Source of the DNA: Prevotella sp.
GTDB taxonomy: Bacteria > Bacteroidota > Bacteroidia > Bacteroidales > Bacteroidaceae
Length of the DNA stretch: 48,276 bases
Direction: 5' to 3'
Assembly (NCBI GenBank): GCA_017470055.1
Contig: JAFUFD010000025.1
Span: forward strand, 1 to 48,276
Each line of letters begins with the position of its first letter. The first letter of the stretch is position 1. Below, piece by piece: positions 8,085 through 15,982 of the stretch. A program made the translations under genes and the position numbers. The notes under the pieces are model-generated. The model saw nothing but the letters and a program-made list of their open reading frames with translations, searched no databases and had not been told where the DNA came from.

Positions 8085-9170
8085 ATGGATAATATAGAAA
8101 GACAAGAGATAGAGCAGGAAGAGCGCAGCATAGATTTCGGTGCGATATTCGCTGCAATGAAGAAGCATAAGAAACTCTATAAGAAGTGGATGTTAATCAC
8201 TTTTGTGGCAAGTTGTATCTTTGTGATTGGTCTTCCGAATAAGTACAAATGTGAGGTGATGCTGGCTCCTGAGTTGACGACAAGTGGTAGCCGCAGTTCT
8301 CTCTCTTCCTTGGCGGCAACCTTCGGAATGAAGATTGGTACGGGTGCAATGGGTAATGAGGCGCTGTTCCCAACCCTCTATCCTGACTTGATGAATTCGG
8401 TAGACTTCAAGACCAGTCTCTTTACCATTCCTGTTCATCGGATAGACACAACACTTGTCATGTCTTATTATGACTATATGGCATACGACCAGAAAAAGTC
8501 TTGGTGGGGTGCCGCTATCTCTTATCCGATTAAAATGTTGGCTGAGTTAATCCTTCCGGAGGACACCATCGACCAGCATAAGGTGAATCCTTTCATGCTG
8601 ACGAAGGAACAGACAAAAGTCATAGAGAAGATTGATAAGCAGGTAACCTGTGATGTCGATCAGAAGACGATGGTCATCACGATTGACGTGATTGACCAGG
8701 ATCCGCTGATTGCCGCTACCATCGCAGACTCTGTGAAGGTACGCCTGCAGGACTTCATCACCGACTATCGTACGAAGAAGGCAAGGGTCGACTTGGAGTA
8801 TAACCGTAAACTCTATGATGAGGCGAAGGAGCGTTATACGAAGGCCCGCCAACTCTATTCTAACTTCAGTGATGCCAACCAGGACCTGGTTCTGCAGTCT
8901 GTCCGCTCGAAGTTGGTTGATTTGGAGAATGACATGCAGTTGAAATACAATGCCTATACCATGGTGGCGAATCAAGTGACAGCAGCAGAGGCAAAGGTTC
9001 AGGAGGCAACACCTGCCTTCACCACCCTGCAGACCGCTACTGTCCCGGTGGAGAAGGCTGGACCAGGTAGAAAGAAGATAGTTCTTGTCTTCCTCTTCCT
9101 TGCTTTCCTCATCATCACTGCGTATGTTCTCCACAAGGAGAATCAACTGAAACCTCTGTTGGGGTTGTAA
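8085..9170 (+). CDS. wzz: Wzz-family chain-length determinant protein
   Basis: This 361-residue inner-membrane protein has the Wzz topology: a cytoplasmic N-terminus, a first membrane helix at about residues 37-52 (WMLITFVASCIFVIGL), a large periplasmic coiled-coil region and a second helix near 331-346 (IVLVFLFLAFLIITAYVL) preceded by a proline/glycine-rich segment. The family sets the polymer length made by Wzy. There is no C-terminal tyrosine kinase domain. The gene follows wza after 40 bases that contain AGTTCATAGTTCATAATTC-type repeats also seen near 41470 and 42260. Confidence 0.9.
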   Translation: MDNIERQEIEQEERSIDFGAIFAAMKKHKKLYKKWMLITFVASCIFVIGLPNKYKCEVMLAPELTTSGSRSSLSSLAATFGMKIGTGAMGNEALFPTLYPDLMNSVDFKTSLFTIPVHRIDTTLVMSYYDYMAYDQKKSWWGAAISYPIKMLAELILPEDTIDQHKVNPFMLTKEQTKVIEKIDKQVTCDVDQKTMVITIDVIDQDPLIAATIADSVKVRLQDFITDYRTKKARVDLEYNRKLYDEAKERYTKARQLYSNFSDANQDLVLQSVRSKLVDLENDMQLKYNAYTMVANQVTAAEAKVQEATPAFTTLQTATVPVEKAGPGRKKIVLVFLFLAFLIITAYVLHKENQLKPLLGL

Positions 9171-9274
9171 GATAAGACCCAGAGATCCTTTCTGACTCTC
9201 CCTGAGACCCTCTCTAACTCCCCCCTGTTTAGGAGAGGAAAAGACCTTCTGGGGAGGATATTAAATAATAGGAT

Positions 9275-9958
9275 ATGAACGTAATAGAAACTGCGATAGA
9301 TGGTGTTTTCATCATAGAACCCCGTATCTTCAAGGATGCCCGAGGCTATTTCTTTGAGTCTTACTCCCAACGGGAGTTCGATGAGAAAGTTACCATTCAA
9401 CTTACAACCCGTTTCGTTCAGGACAACGAGTCGAAGTCTACCTATGGTGTCATACGTGGACTCCATTTCCAGCGTCCGCCCTATAGCCAGAGCAAACTCG
9501 TCCGTTGTGTACAGGGTGCCGTCCTCGATGTGGTAGTAGATATCCGCAAGGGCAGTCCCACCTACGGGCAGCATGTCGTTTGTCTTCTCTGTGGTCATGA
9601 TGAGGAAGGCATTCGTATCGCAGAAAAGTATAAAGAATCAGTTGCCCTCCCTAAACAGGGAGGTTTGGAGGGTCTTCTTGGTCTTCAGTTCTTCATCCCC
9701 AAAGGAATGGCGCATGGTTTCGCGGTGTTGAGTGACACGGCAGTATTCCAGTATAAGTGTGATGAGTTTTATCATCCGGAGGCAGAGGGGGGAATTAGTA
9801 TTTTTAGTAAGTCTTCTCTTGCTGGTTCTCTTCCATCAACAAGGGAGCAAGAGGGGGCAACTATTGACTGGCATGTTCCCACTGATCATGCCATCCTTTC
9901 TGAAAAGGATACCAAGCATCCTTTACTATCTGATTTCGATTCTCCCTTCACTTATTAA
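9275..9958 (+). CDS. rfbC: dTDP-4-dehydrorhamnose 3,5-epimerase with palindromic insertions
   Basis: RfbC/RmlC epimerises dTDP-4-keto-6-deoxyglucose on the way to dTDP-L-rhamnose. The family start MNVIETAIDGVFIIEPRIF, the GLHFQ strand with its catalytic histidine, DVVVDIRKGSPTYG, FFIPKGMAHGF and the ILSEKD end are all present. The protein is 227 residues, against about 185-190 for the family. The excess falls at two places that contain palindromic insertions (around residues 112-135 and 176-193). The other rml genes are not in this window. The core motifs are intact, so activity is plausible. It is the last gene of the first polysaccharide segment. Confidence 0.93.
   Translation: MNVIETAIDGVFIIEPRIFKDARGYFFESYSQREFDEKVTIQLTTRFVQDNESKSTYGVIRGLHFQRPPYSQSKLVRCVQGAVLDVVVDIRKGSPTYGQHVVCLLCGHDEEGIRIAEKYKESVALPKQGGLEGLLGLQFFIPKGMAHGFAVLSDTAVFQYKCDEFYHPEAEGGISIFSKSSLAGSLPSTREQEGATIDWHVPTDHAILSEKDTKHPLLSDFDSPFTY
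9644..9674 (+). repeat. Half-copy of the 75-bp palindromic element in rfbC
   Basis: The segment from GCCCTCCCTAAACAGGGAGG to GGAGGGTC corresponds to the second hairpin and right arm of the mfd elements. It is read in the same frame, giving ALPKQGGLEGL, which compares with PPKQGESERV and LPEQGDVEGV in Mfd. Confidence 0.75.
9816..9853 (+). repeat. Second palindromic insertion in rfbC
   Basis: CTCTTGCT (9816-9823) pairs with AGCAAGAG (9846-9853) around an inner CTCTTCC/AAGGGAG pairing. The encoded SKSSLAGSLPS resembles the PSKSPLLRG start of the mfd elements. It interrupts the segment between GGISIF and IDWHVP, which are close together in ordinary RfbC. Confidence 0.5.
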
Positions 9959-9969
9959 TCTCTTTCCTC

Positions 9970-9998
9970 TTGGGGGCTTCCCCCAAGACCCCCTTTTT
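9970..9998 (+). terminator. Probable terminator of the upxY-rfbC operon
   Basis: TTGGGGGCTTCCCCCAA (9970-9986) followed by CCCCC and TTTTT lies 12 bases after the rfbC stop. This is the same arrangement as after mfd and after the gene at 17572. Confidence 0.6.
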
Positions 9999-10235
9999 CC
10001 CATTTACTCAAAACTCCTTTTTTTGCAGTAAAACCACTATTTTCTTTGGGGCTTCCCCCAAACCCCTTTTTATGCAGCGAATGCTGCAACTGCTCAACCT
10101 CCCCCGTCCCCTCCTTACCGTAAGGAGGGGCTCCACCTCACCCTCTGTCTCTCCCTCCCCTCAGGGAAGGGAGAAAACGAAAAATCGCAGAATCCACGAT
10201 TTTTCGTAGGTTTTAGTAAGGCGGGACGACGCCTT
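9970..10235 (-). repeat. Composite palindromic intergenic repeat, copy f (reverse)
   Basis: The full module series is in reverse order: terminal palindrome, a second CTTTGGGGCTTCCCCCAA-type hairpin, TGCAGCGAATGCTGCA, the CCTTACCGTAAGG region, the CGAAAAATCG/CGATTTTTCG hairpin and AAGGCGGGACGACGCCTT. The terminal palindrome faces rfbC. Confidence 0.85.
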
Positions 10236-10422
10236 ATCTTTTTTATTTGCTTACGCACCCTGCATTAAAGCCGCCCCTTATCAAGGGGCTCTAAAGGTAA
10301 GGCGGGACGACGCCTTATGTTATTTGACGCCGCCTACGCTAAACGCTGGGCGTTGGGGAGGGGGATACAGGATTTTGTTTGACATACAATACCTCAAAGG
10401 CGTAGCCCATATAAAAAATAAT
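10236..10422. repeat. Intergenic middle modules types 2 and 1
   Basis: A GCCGCCCCTTATCAAGGGGC hairpin module (type 2, also near 17152-17214 and 20068-20150) is followed by another AAGGCGGGACGACGCCTT. Then comes a type 1 module with CGCCTACGCTAAACGCTGGG. No gene is seen here. Confidence 0.7.
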
Positions 10423-10680
10423 AAGGCGTCGTCCCGCCTTACTAAAACCTAGCAGGTGGTGGCGGTTCTGCCACCTCCTGCTTTTCTCCCTTCCCTGAGG
10501 GGAGGGAGAGACAGAGGAAGAGGTGAAGCCCCTTCAAGGGTGAAGGGGATGGGGGATGTTCGAAAAAATTATGTTAGTAGAAAAAGAATGAATCGCTGCA
10601 TAATAAGGACTTTGGGGAAATTCCCCAACAAAGGAATGGAATTTAAAATAAACCCTCGCCGTAGGCGTATAAAAAATGAA
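10423..10680 (+). repeat. Composite palindromic intergenic repeat, copy g
   Basis: This forward copy carries the variant GCAGGTGGTGGCGG...CCACCTCCTGC hairpin, the CCCCTTCAAGGGTGAAGGGG hairpin and the TTTGGGGAAATTCCCCAA region. It is in tandem with copy h. Confidence 0.8.
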
Positions 10681-10925
10681 AAGGCGTCGTCCCGCCTTGC
10701 CAAAACCTACGAAAAATCGTGGTTTCTGCGATTTTTCGTTTTCTCCCTTCCCTGAGGGGAGGGAGAGACAGAGGGAGAGGTGGAGCCCCTCCTTACAGTA
10801 AGGAGGGGACGGGGGAGGTTGAGCCGTTGCAGCATTCGCTGCATAAAACAAGGACCTTAGGGAACACCCTAATAAAAAAGGATTACTGCTTAATAAAAAA
10901 AGGGGGCATTGGGGGAAGCCCCCAA
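10681..10925 (+). repeat. Composite palindromic intergenic repeat, copy h
   Basis: This forward copy is nearly identical to copy a and ends in TTGGGGGAAGCCCCCAA (10909-10925). The terminal palindrome faces the 3' end of the minus-strand amidase gene. Confidence 0.85.
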
Positions 10926-10933
10926 ATAACTTT

Positions 10934-10973
10934 CGGTACTTTTTCAAAAAGTACAACCGAAAACTTGGTTTTC
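10934..10973 (+). promoter_or_regulatory. Hairpin/GAAAACTTGGTTTTC module without a promoter partner
   Basis: The GGTACTTTTT/AAAAAGTAC hairpin and GAAAACTTGGTTTTC (10959-10973) are present as before plus-strand genes. No TAnnTTTG box follows, and the next gene is convergent. Here the module is probably only part of the repeat end. Confidence 0.5.
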
Positions 10974-11042
10974 TCATCAAAAACCTTACAAAAAAACAAA
11001 AACCCCTCCAACTACTATATAAAAGTCAGAGGGATTCTCGTT

Positions 11043-11456
11043 TCAGAGAATTTTATATTCTTCCCTTGCATCAAAACACGGACAAGCCTTCTTGACCCAA
11101 GGAAGATCCCGGTGTCCGAGAATTTCAGCATCAGGGTAGTCTGCCTTCAGACTGTACAGTAACGTCAGAAGGGTGCGCTTCTGGGCTGGTGTACGAGTGT
11201 CAGCAGGCTTCCCCCTCTCATCCAAACCACCCTCATAACAGATCCCGATACTATGCTTGTTATAGTGTTTGGCATGAGCACCAGGGTCTGCCTCGGAGCG
11301 GGTGAGGTGCATTTGTCCGTCCCGGGTGATGTAGTAGTGGTAGCCAATACCGTTGAAGCCCCTTGCCCTGTGGCATGCCTCCAGTGCCTCCACCGGAAAG
11401 TCTCTGTTGCAGCGTGTCGCACTACAGTGAATCACAATCAGTTCAATCTCTCTCAT
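11043..11456 (-). CDS. N-acetylmuramoyl-L-alanine amidase (T7-lysozyme-like)
   Basis: This 137-residue amidase_2/PGRP-fold enzyme cleaves the bond between muramic acid and the peptide stem of peptidoglycan. Compared with T7 lysozyme, the zinc ligands are H10 (IHCSAT), H115 (GHRD) and C125 (KACP), and the catalytic Y39 (GYHYY) and K123 are also in place. There is no signal peptide, as in phage endolysins, so release would need another route. It is the last gene of a minus-strand set with smalltalk, HU-like, DUF4248 and primase/VirE genes. That set is, to my knowledge, commonly found beside Bacteroidales polysaccharide loci. Confidence 0.93.
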   Translation of the reverse strand: MREIELIVIHCSATRCNRDFPVEALEACHRARGFNGIGYHYYITRDGQMHLTRSEADPGAHAKHYNKHSIGICYEGGLDERGKPADTRTPAQKRTLLTLLYSLKADYPDAEILGHRDLPWVKKACPCFDAREEYKIL

Positions 11457-11461
11457 TTCTA

Positions 11462-11558
11462 ATTCCTAATTTCTAATTCCTAATTCCTAATTCTTTGCAA
11501 GCAAAGCGTCTTGCGACGATTACCTAATTTCTAATTCCTAATTTCTAATTCCTAATTT
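11462..11558. repeat. Short AT-rich tandem repeats (TAATTCC/TAATTTC)
   Basis: Many near-identical copies of TTTCTAATTCCTAA fill the gap between the amidase and smalltalk genes. A TTTGCAAGCAAAGCGTCTTG segment interrupts them. Similar low-complexity runs precede other genes in the window, such as TTCAATTATCAATTTTC at 44115-44140. Confidence 0.8.
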
Positions 11559-11660
11559 CTAATTATTCATCACACAACTCTGCATGAAGAAGGTACTCAG
11601 TGCTGCTGTCAGCACCGTAATGACGAAATTCACGATTTTGTTCAAAGTTTCTTTTTTCAT
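11559..11660 (-). CDS. Smalltalk-type small protein
   Basis: This 33-residue product starts MKKETLNKIVNFVITVL and ends STFFMQSCVMNN. It has one hydrophobic stretch and a terminal cysteine-containing segment. The size, the hydrophobic pattern and the position between an amidase and an HU-like gene fit the smalltalk family of Bacteroidales. The function is unknown. The start codon and the stop (11559-11561) were read directly from the sequence. The amidase lies about 100 bases downstream, separated by TTCTAATTCC-type repeats. Confidence 0.75.
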   Translation of the reverse strand: MKKETLNKIVNFVITVLTAALSTFFMQSCVMNN

Positions 11661-11675
11661 TTTAGTATTTTTTTA

Positions 11676-11836
11676 GACCCTCTCTGACTCCCCCTGATGA
11701 GGGAGCAGAGAAAGGGTGTGATTAAACATGATGGTAAGAACGAAAGTGGAAGGGGTGAGGAACAGGCTGCGTCCATAGGAGATTACGTGTTTGGAGTCCT
11801 TGTCCTCCCCCTAAACAGGGGGAGTTAGAGAGGGTC
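11676..11836. repeat. Facing pair of palindromic-element halves
   Basis: A segment beginning GACCCTCTCTGACTCCCCCTG at 11676 is mirrored by one ending GGGGGAGTTAGAGAGGGTC at 11836. Both belong to the family found inside mfd. The intervening 100 or so bases contain no clear gene. The pair lies between the smalltalk and HU-like genes and could form a large cruciform. Confidence 0.65.
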
Positions 11837-11893
11837 TTTCCTTTTGTCCTATCGCTATGCCCCGGACTCCTCATACCCCTTCACGAAGAGAGT

Positions 11894-12355
11894 CTATTCT
11901 CCCTCTGTAGTAGTCTCCTCCTTTTTCTTCTTCCCTTTTGTGACGATAAGGTCCTTGGCATTCAGGAAGGAGGCACGCTTCTTCAGCGTCTTCGACGACA
12001 GGTCGTTGATGTCCTGACGGTTGGGGCGGAAGCGGAGATACAGCCCTTGGATGTTCTGACCCATGTTGAAGTCCGCCTCCGTATTGGCACCGATGCTCTT
12101 GGCGGCAAGGTAGAACGTGCCGAGGTCGCCAAACTGTACTTTCTTGCCCTCCAGCAACTGCTCCAGGATACAGTTCTGCAACTTAGCGGCGACTCCCAGG
12201 CAGACATCCTCACCATAGACACTGTTGTGCTCCGACATGTGTTTACACAACTCATTGTAACTCATGGTCTTGGTGGTGACCACACGCCCGAAGTGCTTAC
12301 CGAAGGCAGAGGAACGGACGTTCTTGTTTTCTTTGATCTTAATTAATACTGGCAT
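11894..12355 (-). CDS. HU-like DNA-binding protein
   Basis: This 153-residue protein is of the Bacteroidales HU-related family. It has an N-terminal helical segment and an HU/IHF-type core with GKKVQFGDLGTFYLAAKS, the usual strand-turn of the family. A lysine/glutamate-rich tail (KGKKKKEETTTEGE) follows. It is expected to bind and bend DNA in the cytoplasm. It lies between the DUF4248 and smalltalk genes and has its own likely promoter upstream. Confidence 0.88.
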   Translation of the reverse strand: MPVLIKIKENKNVRSSAFGKHFGRVVTTKTMSYNELCKHMSEHNSVYGEDVCLGVAAKLQNCILEQLLEGKKVQFGDLGTFYLAAKSIGANTEADFNMGQNIQGLYLRFRPNRQDINDLSSKTLKKRASFLNAKDLIVTKGKKKKEETTTEGE

Positions 12356-12431
12356 AAATTGAAATTTAGTGTTAAAAGTTCCAAGTTGAGAGTTGGCTAC
12401 CGCGCGACTTGCTTCCTCTCGTTGTCAAGTG

Positions 12432-12439
12432 CAAAGTTA
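12432..12439 (-). promoter_or_regulatory. -7 box for the HU-like gene
   Basis: Read on the minus strand this is TAACTTTG followed by C, an exact TAnnTTTG match. It would give a leader of about 70 bases before the HU-like start at 12355. A clear -33 TTG is not obvious. Confidence 0.55.
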
Positions 12440-12492
12440 CTACATTGCGAAATGCCACTTTCCCTTTTATACACTTTCATGCCTTTTTTTCC

Positions 12493-12690
12493 CTATTTAT
12501 GTTGTTTTGTGTCAATCGTAATGCCGTAATTCTTTACAATCCACTCGCAGACGATAGGGGGAAGAGCCCCCCCTCCTTTAGGCTTGCCGATCCTCTGCAA
12601 CTCCTCTTCATGGTCATCCATCCAGTTACGCAGGGTATGGGGACATACTCCAGCATAATATGCTAATTGTTTTCTTGTCATTGTTTTCAT
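12493..12690 (-). CDS. DUF4248 domain protein
   Basis: This 65-residue basic protein starts MKTMTRKQLAYYAGVCPHTLRNW, a helix-turn-helix-like segment. GKPKGGGALPPIVCEWIVKNYGI follows. The size and pattern match DUF4248 proteins, which sit beside HU-like and primase genes in Bacteroidales. It probably binds DNA, which is inferred from the HTH-like start. A second possible start lies at residue 4. Confidence 0.8.
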   Translation of the reverse strand: MKTMTRKQLAYYAGVCPHTLRNWMDDHEEELQRIGKPKGGGALPPIVCEWIVKNYGITIDTKQHK

Positions 12691-12738
12691 AATGTTGTTG
12701 CTTTAAAACTCGTTTGTACGTTACTTTCGGGTCGTTTG

Positions 12739-12767
12739 AAGCCTCCATTCACCTCGTTTGGAGGCTT
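12739..12767. terminator. Hairpin between the primase and DUF4248 genes
   Basis: AAGCCTCCA (12739-12747) pairs perfectly with TGGAGGCTT (12759-12767) over an 11-base loop. It could terminate transcription in either direction, although the following T-run is short. Confidence 0.45.
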
Positions 12768-12828
12768 TATTTGCCCCAATCTTTTAAATCATCTCTAATT
12801 GTCTGATTTTTAAATTGTTATTCAATGT

Positions 12829-12947
12829 TGGCTGATTTTACTGATTTAACATGCACGAACTATTAGTATATAGTATTTATTTAGGAGGCATATAAATAAA
12901 TGTATATATATAGTAGTTACGGAAACCTTAAATCATTAAATCAGCCA
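12829..12947. repeat. Inverted repeat just downstream of the primase gene
   Basis: TGGCTGATTTTACTGATTTA (12829-12848) is mirrored, with few mismatches, by TTAAATCATTAAATCAGCCA (12928-12947). The enclosed sequence is very AT-rich (TATATATATAG). The right arm ends just before the stop codon of the minus-strand primase gene. Confidence 0.7.
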
Positions 12948-12952
12948 TAGAA

Positions 12953-15148
12953 CTAAAACGACATTGTAAGTTCTTCTTTATCAGATAGATAACTTTGTAT
13001 TTCGTTATATGGTATTTCGACCACCCGATAATAGTCTCCATCCATTCTGTGCTTCCATTTAAATCCCAACTTCCGCATGATGACACCAATCTTCCTCACC
13101 GATATCTGGTGGCTGAGATGGCCGCCCCCGATCAATACAGAGATCATCGTGGAACTCATCAGTTTCGAGGACTCGCCGATACGGGGCTTCCGCAGACGGT
13201 GACTGATCAACTGCTCCTCGATGCTGATGATATGGAAGGGTTGGTTGAGGCGCTCCACCCGTTGCTCTTCCTCTTTGTCAAACCAGAACTGGAACCCCTT
13301 GAGATACTCATCCCGCAACTGGGCATACAGTTGATCGTAGTCGATACCCCATGTTCGTGGGTCGTCGATATGACTGACACGGAAACAGAGCCACCGGCGA
13401 TTACCCGAACTGTCGGTGAGGAACTGCTGCTCATTACCTGTGGCACAGAACGAGGCGAGACGTGCCTTCTGCATGCGGTAACGAGCATAGACCCGTCGCT
13501 CGTTGATGGTCTCTGCCGTCACCAATGCCTTCAGTTCCGACATATACTTACCTTCAATCGCCTCTATCTCCTCGATCTCCACCAGACAGTTCTCCGCAAT
13601 GGCGAGTTTATCGTCCTTCTGGGAGAACGAGTTATGGGCGTTCTCCCAGAAATAAGGACGTAGGGCAGGGGGTAGCAGGTGACGGAAGAAGGTTGTCTTG
13701 TAGATACCCTGTTCTCCGATGATCGTCAGCACTTGGTGGTTAGCCTGACGGTCGTCCATCCAGGTGGCTACCATGGCAATCAGCCATTTGTGGAGTGCCC
13801 ATAGGAAATCCTCCTGTATCTCCTCCTGACACTGTTTCAGGACCACTGGTGTTGCCGTGACATGCCTGGCGAGATCCTGGACACGGTCCTTGCCGTCCCA
13901 GCCTGGCAGTTGGTCGATATAGTCACGGATGGGGTGGAAGAGGATGGAGAAGTCACTGTTCAGCACGCTCAGCACGTCCTTCGTCAGTACACGCTTCCCT
14001 GTGTCCGCCTCCATCTGACACCGCATCGACTCAACGACCCGGTCCGTAATGAGTTCATAGTCCTCCCCGTTCCCCGACAACCGTTTATATACTGTCTGGT
14101 CTGTCACCACGTTATACATCACCTTGCACCGCTCACTGAGCCATGCACGGATCTCCGTCGTCGAGAGCAGGGCATTACGCCGTCCTTTCGTATCCTTCTG
14201 CTGGAGCCTCCAGGTACCATGCTCCTCCGTTTTCTTAAAACAGTGCATGATGACACTGTCACGCTCCTTCTGGGGTACCTCGCTCCATTCCTGTTGCGCC
14301 CATTCCTTCAGTGTCTCCTCCTCACACCCGAAGCGGTTGAAGAGGTAGGCGGCATGCACGATATAGTCGTGATGATGGTGGGGCGCATAACAATAGCCTC
14401 GTTGCTCCATCATCCGCTGTACCTTCGGGAAAGCCTCTATAGGAGTGGCATGCTGCGTATGGGCATCATACACCCTACGAGGCTTCCCGGGTTCTTTGAC
14501 CGTCTCCTCCGTCTCCACAACCATCTCGTCATCGGTGATGACGAAAGGCTCACTGTCGGGGTTGAAATACACCTCCGCATCATGGGCAAGACCTGAGAGC
14601 CTGACAGCATCACTGCATCCGTGGTCGTAGTCATACCCCGTCAATGCCTTGTAGTACTCGTTGCCCTTCCTGAAGGCAGCAGGATATGCCTCACAGTTGA
14701 GGTGGACATCCCCCTCCCTCACAAAACGGTAGATGACACGGAAGCCCTCTCCGCTAATCGTCTGATAACAGAGGAACGTATGTGGATCCTGACAGATCAG
14801 CCCTCTGATATCCTTCCCTTCATGTCCTCCCCCTAAACAGGGGGAGTCAGAGGGGGTCTTGTCAAAGTCACACAAGGCGAATCCCGTGGCATGGCTGATG
14901 TCCTTCGACTGTCTGCCACTGCCATTGAAGAGGACACCGACACTGAAGGCAGGCATCGCCTTCTCCTTCACCTCCTGTCTTGCCACCTTCCTACTGACAT
15001 TGACTGCCATCTCACGAAAGAGTTCCGTCTTCTTCCGGACACTCTCGTCATACTTGATGAGTCTGATGATCTCATCGATTCCCACTGGTTTGCTCTCAAT
15101 GCCATTCAGACATTTGAAAACACTAAACTTAACTTGTTTCTCCATCAC
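12953..15148 (-). CDS. BT4734-like primase/VirE-domain protein
   Basis: This is a 731-residue protein of the type often found near HU-like and DUF4248 genes in Bacteroidales. An N-terminal BT4734-like (primase-related) domain covers about residues 55-200 (SHATGFALCDFD, SGEGFRVIYRF). A primase C-terminal-like segment lies near 240-310. A VirE/D5-like P-loop ATPase domain follows, with IIGEQGIYKTTFFRHLLP as Walker A near residue 480, then CATGNEQQFLTDSSGNRRW. The likely role is a replication or plasmid/phage-derived primase-helicase; this is inferred. A 33-bp half-copy of the palindromic element is embedded near residues 97-108 in reverse orientation. Confidence 0.85.
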   Translation of the reverse strand: MMEKQVKFSVFKCLNGIESKPVGIDEIIRLIKYDESVRKKTELFREMAVNVSRKVARQEVKEKAMPAFSVGVLFNGSGRQSKDISHATGFALCDFDKTPSDSPCLGGGHEGKDIRGLICQDPHTFLCYQTISGEGFRVIYRFVREGDVHLNCEAYPAAFRKGNEYYKALTGYDYDHGCSDAVRLSGLAHDAEVYFNPDSEPFVITDDEMVVETEETVKEPGKPRRVYDAHTQHATPIEAFPKVQRMMEQRGYCYAPHHHHDYIVHAAYLFNRFGCEEETLKEWAQQEWSEVPQKERDSVIMHCFKKTEEHGTWRLQQKDTKGRRNALLSTTEIRAWLSERCKVMYNVVTDQTVYKRLSGNGEDYELITDRVVESMRCQMEADTGKRVLTKDVLSVLNSDFSILFHPIRDYIDQLPGWDGKDRVQDLARHVTATPVVLKQCQEEIQEDFLWALHKWLIAMVATWMDDRQANHQVLTIIGEQGIYKTTFFRHLLPPALRPYFWENAHNSFSQKDDKLAIAENCLVEIEEIEAIEGKYMSELKALVTAETINERRVYARYRMQKARLASFCATGNEQQFLTDSSGNRRWLCFRVSHIDDPRTWGIDYDQLYAQLRDEYLKGFQFWFDKEEEQRVERLNQPFHIISIEEQLISHRLRKPRIGESSKLMSSTMISVLIGGGHLSHQISVRKIGVIMRKLGFKWKHRMDGDYYRVVEIPYNEIQSYLSDKEELTMSF
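14826..14858 (-). repeat. Half-copy of the palindromic element inside the primase gene
   Basis: CCTCCCCCTAAACAGGGGGA and the following GTCAGAGGGGGTC match the second hairpin and right arm of mfd element 2. Relative to the coding strand it is inverted, so it encodes a different peptide (KTPSDSPCLGGGHEG). The reading frame stays open. Confidence 0.8.
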
Positions 15149-15202
15149 TTATAGTTGATTTGGGTTAGTTTAACAAACCCCATAGTTGATAGTATTTAAT
15201 TG

Positions 15203-15499
15203 TTAAACTCCTGTTCCGTCTGTGATGTCAGAATGTTCGTTGACCATGGCTTGGAAATGCTGTCCTAACCTCATCCAGATTTCCATAAACTTCTTGTCCT
15301 CAAGTTTGTACGCCATCCCTGTCAGCATCTTACAGACTCTGTTTAAGTCAACATGAATGGCATTCTCCTGATTGAAGTTGCGGGCATGTACCGCATAGAA
15401 CTTACGCAGGTAATTCTGCATTCCATAAACCTGAGAGATCTCTTTTTGCAGATCTCTGACCAGAAAAACTGGTACTTTGTTTTCGTTTGTCATTTTCAT
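15203..15499 (-). CDS. Unknown 98-residue protein upstream of the primase gene
   Basis: I do not recognise this protein. From the chosen ATG it reads MKMTNENKVPVFLVRDLQKE and is mostly helical and charged, with no membrane segment or signal peptide. A non-ATG start further upstream is possible but would add a short hydrophobic leader. It lies 54 bases before the primase gene on the same strand, so it is probably the first gene of that set. A possible -7 box TAACTTTG lies about 50 bases upstream (15552-15559, minus strand). Confidence 0.65.
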   Translation of the reverse strand: MKMTNENKVPVFLVRDLQKEISQVYGMQNYLRKFYAVHARNFNQENAIHVDLNRVCKMLTGMAYKLEDKKFMEIWMRLGQHFQAMVNEHSDITDGTGV

Positions 15500-15551
15500 T
15501 GTTTTGAAATAATTGATTAATAAATACAAGTTATGTAATTTAAAACCGCTT

Positions 15552-15559
15552 CAAAGTTA
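15552..15559 (-). promoter_or_regulatory. -7 box for the minus-strand primase set
   Basis: On the minus strand this reads TAACTTTG, an exact match to TAnnTTTG, about 50 bases before the ATG at 15499. The -33 element is not clear. Confidence 0.5.
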
Positions 15560-15683
15560 CACATAATTTCAAATGTAATTGTACCAATCTATGAGTGGTG
15601 CAGTTACAATTCTTTTCACTCTGTTAGTCTCTTTTAACCCTAATTCCGAATACTGTTCCCACGTTGTCGTAATACATTTTCTC

Positions 15684-15982
15684 TTGGGGGCTTCCCCCAA
15701 GTCCCCCTTTTTCTCTCAAGTAAATCTTTCTTGGGCTTTCCCCAAATCCTTTTTCTGCAGCAAAACCATTTTCCTTCAATCATTTTTTTCAAACATCCCT
15801 CCCTAAAGTCCTTTTTTATGCAGCGAATGCTGCAACGGCTCAACCTCCCCCGTCCCCTCCTTACAGTAAGGAGGGGCTCCACCTCTCCCTCTGTATCTCC
15901 CTCCCCATCAGGGGCGGGAGAAAACGAAAAATCGCAGAAACCACGATTTTTCGTAGGTTTTGGTAAGGCGGGACGACGCCTT
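15684..15982 (-). repeat. Composite palindromic intergenic repeat, copy i (reverse)
   Basis: TTGGGGGCTTCCCCCAA (15684-15700) is followed by the reverse-ordered modules to AAGGCGGGACGACGCCTT (15965-15982). The terminal palindrome faces the 5' side of the minus-strand primase set. The gap between 15560 and 15683 shows no gene. Confidence 0.85.

Noticed and set aside
13862-14596. A 244-codon plus-strand frame opposite the primase gene
   Set aside because: It overlaps the conserved primase/VirE protein on the other strand and shows no recognisable domain.
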